This document shows, one piece after another, positions 44,849 to 56,600 of a stretch of 64,000 nt of DNA. Positions within the stretch are counted from its first letter, which is position 1. Each line of letters opens with the position of its first letter. The notes beneath the pieces were generated by a model. The model did no database searches and was not told the DNA's origin. It was given only the letters and a program-made list of their open reading frames with translations. The DNA comes from Raphanus sativus (taxonomy: Eukaryota > Streptophyta > Magnoliopsida > Brassicales > Brassicaceae). Made by a program: the position numbers and the translations under genes. Location: assembly GCF_000801105.2 (NCBI RefSeq), contig NC_079516.1, positions 43,566,908 through 43,630,907 on the forward strand, read 5' to 3'.

Positions 44849-47007
44849 TATTAAATATTTTAATAGAATAGATATGTGCATACTGCATACATTGTATATA
44901 AAGACCGTAATTTTTCTTCTTTTTTTGGTACAAATAAAGACCTTTTTTGGTAGAACAAATAAAGATCTTTTTGGTGCAAATAAAGAGCGTAGTTTATTCA
45001 CATGAATCACATCGGTCTATATGTACGTATAAAAGTTGACTTTAAATATAAAATTTCAGGTCAAAATCTAAAAAGTGTGTTCACAAGAATGACATGTGAA
45101 GATTAAAACATTGAATGCAGTTCAGGATGATCTTATGAACTTCATGAGTTCAGCACATGAACGATCTAAAAGAATAAAAAATCTGGCAAGTTGTAGAAAG
45201 ATAACAAGTTACAGGACCTTGTTTCATGTCTTGTTGATTCAAGGACACCTCCCCGCAAAATGTAGGAGAACCACACTGATTGGCTTGCTAAACTAGTTTA
45301 AGAGCATTTCAATTGTTCAAGTATCTCAATGGGGTTTTATACAACATTAATCATTTTTTCTTTAACATGTACCATCATATTTTAACTAAGAACTAGACTC
45401 TGTTAAAAAATAATTTAATAAAAGTTTGATATTTGTTTTCGATTTTTGTAGACCGGTTTGATTTTTTTATTTTTAGTAACAATTTTAGTTGTGTTAAAAA
45501 TACTTTTGTGTTCATGTGAAAGTTTTTTTTTTGCTGAAATGTTAAATCATTGAAAATGAATAAATAAGCGTACAAAAAAAATGAAAGTTCTAAGAACATC
45601 TCGATTGGTGAGGATTAGAGAGTATCTAATAATTTTAGGAAAAAAATTTTAGGAGAGAGAGAAAACATAGAAGTTAATGTAGAAATGCTTTTGTAAATGT
45701 TTCAGATACTTAAAATCACCTTTACTTTTCATCTATTGGTCCATTTATTTTTAAAAGAATCAAAATTAATAATAACAATTAAATATCATTATTTTTATTT
45801 TTTTAGAAATTAAAAGAGTTTAGGTTGCTCTAAGCTAGTGTTTCCCAAACAAATAAAATAAAATAAAACAAGGAAACAATACATTTGGCGCATTTAACAC
45901 ATTACACAAAACAGAGACTTAACTCAGTCCTTTAGCAAGGATAGAAACACTACATTTGGCCATGTGAAAGTTTTTCAAACATGGATGGCTTTAGAAGAGA
46001 AATATGCATTTTCAGCAAACGAAGTCATGTACTTGGATATGGATATTTTTCCTGCAAAAGAAAATGACATCAAGAGACGCTGAAAGTCGGTTTGCTATTG
46101 ATATCATGTTAATGTGGATTTCAACATGATTAGTAAGTGTCATGGAGATATTGGTTGAAGTGAGACTGATTTTCGATTTAAATATTTGTGAAATGATCAC
46201 AAACTTAGTACTTACTGTAATTAACACCACATTTTGAAATGTCTGAATGGCACAACAATTCGTAACGCGTGCTAGCAACGTATTAATACAGACGTCATGC
46301 ATGGACATGGTGTGTCGTAATAGTGAACATCTGAGTCGAGATTCTCGTGAACTTATATGATCATACAACACGTTTTTAGGTTCTTTTGTCTGAAAGATGG
46401 AACGTGAGAGCGAGATTTTTCTCCAGTTTTGCTCTTAGCAAAAGAATGAGCGTGAATGATCCGGAAGTTTTAGGGGTGACGATTTAGCCAAAAAAAAAAA
46501 TTAGATGTGGTGATATATGATAACTTTGAAGGGAAATAGAACGTCACCTCAGAAGTTTTATTATATAGTATTGTTAATTTCGTTTTTGGTCTTTATTTAC
46601 TTCGTGAAAAATAGTTATGTATAATAAATAAACCACTTATTGAAGAACCTTCATTATAGCTAGCCATGTGATTTTGGGGCTTGAAACAATCTATTCAAAA
46701 AAATTCTAGATTATTTTTTGTTATAAAAATTTTCTAGATTATTTTTTGAATTGATGAAGTATCACTAGCTAATAGTTATTGTAAATTATATATTAAAGTA
46801 ACTAATAAAATTAACTGTGAACATTCTTTTAACTGTAAAACATTCCTTTTGTTCTTAATATATATAAGCAAATACTTTTTAGAAATATTCCGGAAATGGA
46901 GAGAGTAGGAGATTATGTTTATTTAAGTAATTAAATCTATTCAATTGATCAAAATCGAATGTAGATACTTACAATACATATTAAAAACAAAAATAAAACA
47001 AAACATC
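44849..47007. other. Spacer, no supported gene
   Basis: Contains repeats of GGTACAAATAAAGACC type (44895-44990), an open stretch at 45096-45296 (VQDDLMNFMSSAHERSKRIK) that I cannot assign, and MITE-like ends AAGAGCATTTCAATTG (45301) and AAGAACATCTCGATTG (45592). A 119-codon frame on the minus strand (46012-46371) has no recognisable domain. Confidence 0.4.
46704..46748. repeat. Micro-insertion between 17-bp direct repeats
   Basis: TTCTAGATTATTTTTTG is repeated at 46704-46720 and 46732-46748 around TTATAAAAATT. Confidence 0.5.
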
Positions 47008-47355
47008 CTAAGAAAGGGATGACAAAAGAAAATCAAGAACGTAGCTAAACAAAAAGTTATCAAGAAGATGTGTTAATAACTTAAGCTGCTTGAGGTGAAC
47101 AATGATATGAGATATATATTGTTCAATCAGTTTTCCAACTGAAGCTTCAGTGTCACAAGTAACAGCTTGTTTAGCCTCTACTCCATCGAAAACTTTACAA
47201 TCGCCGTTTATATGATCTTCTTCTTCAGAAGAATAATCATCTGCAAGCAAATGAGGCGGAACGACGGATTCTTGAAACTCCCATTCGTCAATACTAAGTC
47301 CCCATTGTTGATAATCCTCTCCTGCCATCGCTAAAGCCTCCATCGAAACCATCAT
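47008..47355 (-). CDS. Hypothetical small acidic protein, 115 residues
   Basis: The open frame starts MMVSMEALAMAGEDYQQWG and continues as an acidic segment (DEWEFQESVVPPHLLADDYS, SEEEDHINGD), then a helical, more hydrophobic tail (KLIEQYISHIIVHLKQLKLL). I do not recognise a family. Support for a real gene is composition: the N-terminal part is much less AT-rich than its flanks. CTCTATATATATAAATA on the gene strand (about 47462-47478) looks like a TATA box roughly 110 bp upstream. The C-terminal part may really be intron read-through, so the 3' end is uncertain. Confidence 0.45.
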   Translation of the reverse strand: MMVSMEALAMAGEDYQQWGLSIDEWEFQESVVPPHLLADDYSSEEEDHINGDCKVFDGVEAKQAVTCDTEASVGKLIEQYISHIIVHLKQLKLLTHLLDNFLFSYVLDFLLSSLS

Positions 47356-48069
47356 TAAGTACTAATTTAGCAGAAAATAATATAGTAAGAATGTAGTGTG
47401 CTTTGTTTGGAATCTTTTGAGTTCTTCTTGTGTTGATGAGTAGGTGTGGCTAACGACGTTATTTATATATATAGAGGCATGTTCGGACGTGAGGTTTCTC
47501 CCCTGAAGCAAATACCAAAAGAGCACGTGAAGAAATGGTTTACAAATCAAACCGTTGAATTGAAAATAATTTGAATTTCTAAAATGTCAAATGCTTTGAA
47601 CGAAACAATATGAACAACAACAAAAACAACATTCTCGTGAATTTCTGTAGAAGTTGAAGAAGACTACTTGCTGATAGATTGAAACAGGAATGAACACAAG
47701 TTTCTCATGTTAAACAAAAAAAATAGAGAACTTTAATGTTGTCATGATGAGTAATGTGAAACATGTTCATATCCACCCTGAGTCCCTGACACTATTTTAC
47801 ATAACAGATTACACCAACAAGTAAACAGCCACAGCAAAAAGAATAACTAACGATTTACCTTAATTACAATCCAAAATGTCTAGGGACAAGATATGACTTC
47901 CAAAAGGACAAGATGTGAAGATAAAAAAAAAACAAAAATTGGTCGGCTGATTAAGGTCAGTCAAGCAAATCTTACATAAGACTTGGCAATATCCAACATA
48001 TTTTATCTTGTATATAGATATGAATAATTTTTAATTAGACAGTTGGTCAGGTTAAATGTATATTTCCAA
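47356..48069. other. Spacer, nothing recognised
   Basis: Holds the TATA-like site noted for the small gene and otherwise featureless AT-rich DNA. Confidence 0.5.
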
Positions 48070-48192
48070 AATTCAGAAAAGTCAATTTTATAAAAAATAT
48101 GAAAGAGAAGCCAAGTTAATAAAATTTTGAAATTATTATTTTAGGTTAGGAAAAATCAGCTTAACTAATAGTGTAACAATATATAAAAGATT

Positions 48193-48236
<44 letters not shown>

Positions 48237-48371
48237 AGAAAAGTCAATTTTGTTAAAATATGAAAGAGAAGTCAACTTTATAAAATTTTGAAATATTATT
48301 TTAGGTTAGGAAAAATATCTGTTTAACTAAGAGCAATCCTGTTTAATAATATATAAAAGATTGGTAAATAT
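48070..48371. repeat. Two 140-bp direct repeats separated by (TA)n
   Basis: AGAAAAGTCAATTTT...ATTATTTTAGGTTAGGAAAAAT...ATATAAAAGATTGGTAAATAT occurs at about 48074-48205 and 48236-48370. A TA run of about 32 bp separates the copies. They lie about 250 bp upstream of UBP4. Confidence 0.75.
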
Positions 48372-48615
48372 TAATCTGGAAAACTTAAAAGGATAAGTTT
48401 CCACGTAACTTCACTAATCCAAATTCAAAAACAAATTAATAACTATTTTTAATTGGCGAATTAAAAAAAAAATACTACATATATTGGGATCCTCTTGTTC
48501 GCACTTGCAAGTTTCGAAAATCTGAAAATCTCCCGAGCGAGCGAAAGAATCCTTAACATTTGATTCTCCGAGTCGAGTCCGGTTCAGAAAATAACGGTGG
48601 TGTTTCAGAGGTCTA

Positions 48616-50360
48616 ATGGGCGTGGCGGGTTCTAAACTGGAGAAAGCTCTCGGCGAGCAGTTCCCGGAGGGAGAGCGATACTTCGGTTTCGAAAACTTCG
48701 GCAACACTTGTTACTGCAACAGTGTTTTGCAGGTCCCTTTCCAGTCTTAATGGTTCCTATATTTTTCTTTTAGGTAAATTTAAGAAGATTACGACAGGAC
48801 ATTGTTAATGAAGTTGGTCGATCTTAGGTTCTGTCTTTGTGCACAATTTTAATAGGACTGGAAGGTCGGTTTGTGTTCTGTCTTTGTCAAAGTGTTCTCA
48901 ACTAACGGTTTTATGATATGAACAGTTCCTCTCTCTCTTTCTTTGTGCAGGCCCTTTACTTTTGTGCTCCCTTTCGTGAGCAGTTGCTCGATTACTACTC
49001 CACAAATAATAAAAGTGAGGAGGAGAATCATCTCTTGACCTGCTTGGCTGATTTGTTTTCTCAGGTGATTATTATATGATTGACACATCACATTTCTCAT
49101 TGTAGCAGTCACTCCTTAAATCTTGTTTGTTTTTTCCCACATAGATAAGTGGTCAGAAGAAGAAGACAGGAGTTATTGCTCCCAAGCGCTTTGTACAGAG
49201 GTTGAAGAAACAAAATGTGCTTTTCCGGAGTTATATGCATCAGGTTACTGCCTTATCATCTCAAAACTCCTTTGTTAACTAAACTGTGAAAACATCATAG
49301 CATTTGATTAAACTGTTGTGTTTGTTACTATTCTCATGCAGGATGCACATGAGTTCCTCAATTATTTGCTAAACGAACTTGGTGACATCTTAGAGAAAGA
49401 GGCAAAAGCTGCAAAAACGGACAACAAAACCTCATCATCTCCTGAAAAGATTTCAAATGGACCGAAACTTCTTCAGCCAAATGGTGCTCATAAAGAGCCT
49501 ACTGTTACATGGGTCCACAAGATCTTTCAGGTAATTAAGGATCACTGCATTTTTATACCAGATATATATATATGGTGTTAGGTTTATAGCTGCCTTCAGT
49601 GTAGATGCAGTAAGCTTCAATAACTTTCCAGATCATATAAAGTGAGCTCAAGGTGTTTTAAGCATGTGCAAACTCATTTACAGGGTATACTTACCAACGA
49701 GACAAGGTGTCTGCGGTGTGAGACAGTAACAGCAAGAGACGAGACATTCCTCGACCTAAGCCTTGATATTGAACAGAACAGTTCCATAACTAGCTGTTTG
49801 AAAAGCTTTTGCTCCACAGAGACTCTACACTCTGAAGACAAATTCTTCTGTGACAAATGCTGCAGGTTCCTTTATCCACTTTCCTTCTTATTAGCTCCAT
49901 AACTGCTACTTTAAAAGTTATTGGTTTCACACTCAAACAATTGACTGCTTATCTGTGCAGTTTACAAGAAGCACAGAAGAGGATGAAGATCAAGAAACCA
50001 CCACACATCTTAGTCATACATCTGAAACGGTTCAAATACATAGAGCAGTTGGGTCGCTACAAGAAGCTATCTTACAGAGTCGTCTTCCCATTAGAACTTA
50101 AACTGAGCAACACAGTGGAAGATTACGCGGACACCGAGTATTCTCTCTTTGCAGTTGTGGTTCATCTCGGAAACGGTCCCAACTATGGTCACTATGTAAG
50201 CCTCGTTAAATCCCATAACCATTGGCTCTTCTTTGATGATGAGAATGTTGATATGATGGAAGAATCTGCTGTTCAAACATTCTTCGGCTCATCACAAGAG
50301 TGCTCCAGTAATACTGATCATGGCTACCTCTTGTTCTATGAGAGCCTCCGAACAAGTTAA
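48616..50360 (+). CDS. UBP4: Ubiquitin carboxyl-terminal hydrolase 4 (UBP4/UBP3 type)
   Basis: Six exons: 48616-48732, 48951-49064, 49145-49243, 49342-49530, 49684-49865 and 49961-50360. Frame is kept throughout, giving 366 residues, the size of Arabidopsis UBP3/UBP4. The Cys box is [13 protein letters not shown] (catalytic C32), a zinc-ribbon-like pair is CLRCE...CDKC, and the His box is [10 protein letters not shown]...[10 protein letters not shown]. It should be a nuclear cysteine protease that removes ubiquitin; in Arabidopsis UBP3 and UBP4 act redundantly in pollen. MGVAGSKL at the start keeps the MGxxxS N-myristoylation-like context. It converges with CAMTA3, the stops lying about 260 bp apart. 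UBP4 rather than UBP3 is chosen from the neighbourhood (At2g22310). Confidence 0.92.
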
Positions 50361-50623
50361 GAGGGCTTTTTAGTCTCTCTTGACAACAACTTAATTTCTT
50401 TCTTTCATGCTGTTTTGTGACTTGAAATCAAAAAGTCTGTTTTCTTTTTAACTAAAAATAAACTGAAAGTTTGTATACTGATGAAAACCAGACATGTACA
50501 TCTTACTGACAAGAAAGATTACACCATTTGATTATAAGTTTATATTTGTATATATTGTCAAATATATAAATTAGAGTAATAATAATGAACTGTGAGTCTC
50601 ACATAGTAGGCTTGAGAGTGGTT

Positions 50624-53600
50624 TCAAGTGTTCCAGAAAGTTGAGGACATGGGCATCATCAAAGTGTCATCATCATCTCCCAACAATGCTTCAATATCTA
50701 TTAGGTCATCATCATCAAAACAAGTTGCTTCTTCTGAATTCTCAAGGGCCTTTTCAACCTGAACAAAAGATTTAAGCTTTCACTACACAAGCTTAAGCTC
50801 AATGCTAATAGTGAGGTTAGTTTGTTACTGTATAATTACCTTGCTTTCTTGGATGTCATTGACTACATTAAGTAATCTACGGTATTGATCTCTAGCTTCA
50901 GGATACTGAGCCATTGACTTAACTCTTGCAAGAGCCTTCTGAAGCCTTTCCTCGGTTTGCTTTCTACCTTGCTTGAAGAAATCATCATCCTCTTCTTTCT
51001 TCTCTGTTCCATCTTCCATCTTATCAACAAGTGCGTCTGATTTAAACCCTCGCAAACCAGCTCCTTTCCTTCTCCAACGCAATATCACCTTCTCTAATAT
51101 CCCCACTGACCATACTATCTTCCTGTAGTTTTTCCTAACCTGATAACCTCTTACATGAGCCTGCACAATCGCCAGTTTTAAAGTCGTTTAAGTATAACAA
51201 CTATAAACGAAATCAAGATCATTAAACTGATAAAACCTACCTGTATTTTGATGATTCTTTGTCTAGTAATCAAATAATCTTTTCTCCCCTTGTAACCACG
51301 GAACTTGTTCTGAATCCGGATAGCAGCGGCTTGCACGGAATCGTCGCTATGCGCTCGTCCTGGTTTGTGCGTTGTTTTAGGAGCAAGCATTGAAAGAGCA
51401 CGCTCTTCTGACATCCCAAACTTTCTATCTCCAAACTCTTTTAGCTGCTTCTTCTGGAAAGACTGAGCCCTGAAAACCTGATGAATCCGAGCAGCTGCCT
51501 GTGTAGCGTTACGCACAGCTGTCAACGAGTCTGTTAACGACGAGCTAGACGGACTAGGTAGAGATGTTTCTGCGTTGCTCTCATTTAGACTGAGCAAAGA
51601 AACATGAGCCGTTAAGGCATACTCTGAGAGATAACCAGCGATCCCTTTGTAACCGTTAGCGTAGGCTAGATCAGAAGGTGTGCTCCCTGATGGGAAATCT
51701 GGATTTGGATCTGTCAAAGTTCCAGGAGAAGCACCGAGAGCTATGAGAGAACCAATCACCAGCTCCCTAATAACGTTTGTTTTCAGATACTGATAATCAA
51801 TCAAAAGGAAAAGAAGATTGAAGTAGTGAAAGTGAGAGACTCACCTGCCAAAGAAAGCTGCCCAATGAAGTGCAGTCCAACCATTTACATCGCGAAAATC
51901 AACGCTGACACCAGCCACTATCGTCGGTTCTAATGCCCAGTTGTGACCAAGAGCAGCTGCAAAATGCAATATACCTTGCCCACCTTCGTCCAACACGTTG
52001 GGACCTTTTCCACCTTCTTCTGCTATCTTCTGCAGAAGCCAAGAGTGCAAGCTTTCTTTCAGAGCTTCCTGCAAAAGGTTGTTTTTCATATTCTCTTGGG
52101 AGATCTCGTTCATCAGCATCTGATCAAGCTGGTCATCGTTCTCGAAAAGCAGTAAGCTAATCTTCTCGCTCACTTGGGACAAATCACCAGCATTATTCGA
52201 GCTCCGGGAATAATCATCAGATTTGGAGCACAAGAGTTTGACAAATCTTGCTTCGAGGCTTTCAATAGAGTTGTTGCAAGCAGTAGACTCATCTGTCTCT
52301 CTACCAAAAGCTTGAGACTCCAAAACCTTATACTCGAATTCACGCACTTCGCTGCATGCTAATCTGTTGGAACATGTTACATAAAAGGGAACTCTTCCAG
52401 CTTCATGCACAGGAGCCACACACTGGAGAATGCCATCGGCTATAACATCTGCTGGAACTTCCGTTTGCCCGAACATGCAAGACCACTCTCCTGTCTCAGC
52501 CTCCTCTCGAGTCTTTAAGAATTTTCCAGTGACAAGAACGTTCACTTCACAACCAACATAAGTCCAGTTTGGAGCAAAGTCAATAATGCTAAAGAGCTGT
52601 TCCTTTGATAGGGAAGGGCTCATAACATATCCATCCAGGGCTGTTGAACTGGAATTAGTAAAAGACTCGTTTGCATCAGCAATAACACCAACATCTCCTA
52701 GTTCTCCAAGTTCTTTGCTCATCCAGCGACTGAAACTGTCCACTTTTTTCAGGCCCTCTTCACCCAATGCACCGTCTAACAAATGCTGTTTCATCGTAGA
52801 TAGATATGGAGCTTTTTCACTCGAAGCTAAACCATTTAACTCCTGATCCTATGGATCGTTTGTAACCAAAAATAAATAAAAATTAGAAAATCGAAACAAA
52901 ATGAATACAAATACAGTTAGAACTGAGAGTAGACCTGGCTTTTCAACATGGACTCCTGTAGACTGGCAAAATCTTGCATAGTAAAAGAGGAGTCCTCGAT
53001 TATTTGATCCAGTACTTCATCATTCTCACTGTTTGGCTGCAAAGGTAAACCTTCTTCAGCTCCAGAGCCACAATTTCCCAGAAGAATCTCTTCCCAAGTT
53101 AGGGAATCAATGGACTTTTTGTTTCGTAAGCCATTTGTTGCTCCATGACCGTTGATAGTTCTGGAAGAGTCTGTTATTATGGGGACTCTGCTAAGCTCTG
53201 TCTGATAACTATCCCTGGCTGCTTAAGAAAAAAAGTATCAGATGGTAATTACTAGAACCTATGAAAGTAGGTCACCAAGAACTTACGCGTCAAAGACATC
53301 TGATAGTAAGGATCAAAACCAGTACTTGCAGGGTGCTGATGTGAGTAAACTATGGAGTTTCCCGGCTGATTGTATGCTATAAAAAAATAAACTATTGAGT
53401 AAGATACTCTACTATAATAAGGCATCAATCCACGTGACATTATGTATGAAAGAAGCAGCACCTGATTCAACATCTTCAAGCTCTGGGGTATGAAAACCAT
53501 TGACACTTGCTGAGTCAGTAGCTTGCGAGTGATTGCTGTGATCATATTGATTAATTATGCCAGAAGCATAACCATCACGTTCACTGGTGAAGACTTCCCC

Positions 53601-56600
53601 AGATTCATGAGAAAAATGAGCAGAATCTGGAGTCCTTTGCATCCGATTATAAGATGTCGAAACTCTACTTCCCTGATTCTGATAGGTACAAGAGGGTATA
53701 TGTTCGTAAGAAGAAGGGAGTGACGTGTGAAGGAAGTCTAGAGGATGAGACGCAACAGTTGGAAGAGTAAGCTAAGACTCTAGTGGGAAGAGAGGGTTAG
53801 CAGTTACGATTCAGCTGAGTAAAGAGTGAAGAGTATTAATATTCGGTTAGAAGTTCATTTGTCATTCATGCTTTGTATTTGAAAGTTGTAGACGATATGA
53901 GTCTCTTCTTCACAGTCGCTATGAGACTGGTGATTTGTACTTGCTCGCTATGAGAGTGTAGTTCAGATCACAATCAAAGCTGTATCTCTTTCATACTATC
54001 AAATAAAGGAAGTTACAAGTGTTGCTAGTTACTCTGATCTAAAATCTATCATTGGTGCGGAGAAACTCGATCGAACCACCGCGGAGCGTGACGATGGTGG
54101 AGACGCGTAACGGCGCCGAGAGAGAACGATCGGCGACGATCGAAACGACGAAATCGATGGATTTACAACAGATACATGACGAAGTTGAACTCGCTAAGCT
54201 CAACTACGAGAAGTTAGCTCTAAGTGATCGAACGACGACGAAGAAGCTCGATTCGGTGGAGAAGAGCATCGAGAACATGGCGATCGAATCGACTTCAAGA
54301 TTCGAGGCGATCGAGAAGCAGATGAATCACATCTCTAGTGTCTTGAGTAGATTGGAGGACTCGGCATTATTCACTCAACGTCCTGGGAAAGAGATCGCTT
54401 CATCTTCGAATCCTCAGCTCGATCAGGTACCGATCTCGATCCCTAACATGGCAAGATCACCAACACAGTTAGGTTATCGGGGAATCAATGATCTTCTTCC
54501 GAATCGTGATAAGATGTTGCGTAAAATTGAGATGCCGGTGTTTTCCGGTGCGTTGCCTTTCGATTGGATCTCGCGTGTTGAGCGTTTTTTCAGGTTAGGT
54601 AACTATAATGAGGAGGAGAAGCTTCATTTAGTATCCTTAAGCCTGGAAGGTCCGGTGTTACAGTGGTTTAACGGCGAGATAATCAGTGCGCCTTTCTTGA
54701 ATTGGGAGCAGTTCACAGAGCGTATGTTGGATAGATTCAGTGGTCCGATTGATAATGATCCAGCTGCGAGATTGTTCCGTATCCAACAAGAAGGAGAGAT
54801 TGAGGATTACGTGAATGAATTTGAAGCTTTGAGGAACCAAGTCACAGGTGTCGATGAGAAGAACTTGATTCGAGTATTCTTCAATGGTCTTAAATCAGAT
54901 ATGAAGGAAGTCATTCGACTGAAGGAACCAGTTACGTTAACGCAGCACAAGTTAGCCGTGTTGAGAATGCAGAGCACGACATTCTGTAGTGTGATTAGCT
55001 CGGCCGCTAGTGAAGGGCGGGGAGGCTATCAACGACAGACGTCGGGGTCTCGTGCAGCTACGTATCACAACAAGCAATCTACGGAGATGATGAAACGCGA
55101 TTCAGTAACAAACAAGGAGAATGTGGCTCCACAACGTTCCAATGTGAGACCAAGACTACAACATTCTGATGCCGAACTTGATAGAATGCGCAAAGAGAAG
55201 ATTTGTTTTCGTTGCAAAGCTCCTTGGTCACCAGCTCATAAAGCGGTTTGTCCACACAAAGAATTGAGAATTCTTACGGTCATCAACGGGTTAGAATTGG
55301 AAGTGGTAGACAGTTACGACGAAGATGACTGGAGAGCTCAATTGGAGTGTCCACAGACTCTGCATACACTGTCGTTGAATTCATATTTAGGTATTGATTC
55401 TCCTAAAACGACAAAGATGCGTGGACTGATCAACAACAGAGAGGTGATAGTTATGCTTGATAGCGGAGCATCTCACAACTTCATATCACCAGAAGTTGTG
55501 ACCAAGCTACAATTGCAATCTTCTGATGACAGTAGCTTGGCGGTGTTGTTGGGAAATGGTGTAACTGTGAATGCTTTGGGAGTTTGCAAAGCAGTTACAT
55601 TTCAACTAAATCAAACCAACTTCACTTCTGACTTCATCTCTCTCGAACTAGGAAATGTGGATGTTATACTTGGTGTGCAGTGGCTTGAAACGTTAGGCAA
55701 ATGTGAAGTGGATTGGAAGGAGCAGATCCTTTCATTTGTCTATCAAGGGAACAGAGTGACATTGGTGGGAGATAGGATGTTACATGTCATGAAGTTCTCT
55801 TTCAAGTCCCTGTCGCCGGTCTATACAAGTGGTACGGTAGGAAGGGAAGCACTGCTTGCCTCTTCTATAGTTACATCCACGACTCCTGTTATTACACCAA
55901 AACTCTCGGAACTGTTGAACAGCTTTGAAGATGTGTTTGCTATTCCAACAACTCTTCCTCCACATCGTGGACAAGAGCATGCAATCACATTAGTTCCTGG
56001 TGTCTCGGCTGTCTCGGCTAGACCTTACAGATACCCTCATGCAAGCAAGATAGTAATGGAGCAGATGGTTAATGAGATGTTGCAAGCGGGTATCATTCGA
56101 CCGAGTACAAGTCCATTTTCAAGTCCGGTGTTATTGGTAAAGAAGAAAGATGGCTCCTTTCGCTTTTGTGTTGATTATAGATCCTTGAACAGAGCTACGG
56201 TGGCTGACAAGTATCCTATACCAGTCATCGATCAGTTGCTGGACGAGCTTCACGGAGCTTCTTTCTTTTCTAAACTGGACCTGCGATCTGGTTATCACCA
56301 AATCCGGATGGTGGAATCAGATATTCCCAAGACAGCTTTCCGTACTATTGAAGGTCACTACGAGTTTTTGGTGATGCCTTTTGGCCTCACTAATGCTCCG
56401 GCGACATTTCAGGCGTTGATGAACAAGATATTCAAGCCATTTCTACGAAAGTTTGTATTGGTATTTTTTGACGATATATTGATATATAGTCAAACCTTGG
56501 AGGATCATGTAGCTCATGTTGAAGAAGTGTTACGTGTTCTGAGGGAGCAGAAGTTGTTTGCGAACAAGAAGAAGTGTACTTTTGGCGTGTCACAAGTAGA

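Noticed and set aside
45096..45296. 66-codon frame VQDDLMNFMSSAHERSKRIK
   Set aside because: Composition is plausible, but there is no domain, no neighbour exon and no recognised parent.
51933..52846. Plus-strand frames opposite CAMTA3 exon 9
   Set aside because: Shadows of the conserved CAMTA3 coding sequence on the other strand.
54052..54093. Upstream extension of the gag-pol frame to the LTR end
   Set aside because: The frame is open but has no ATG; the first ATG is 54094.
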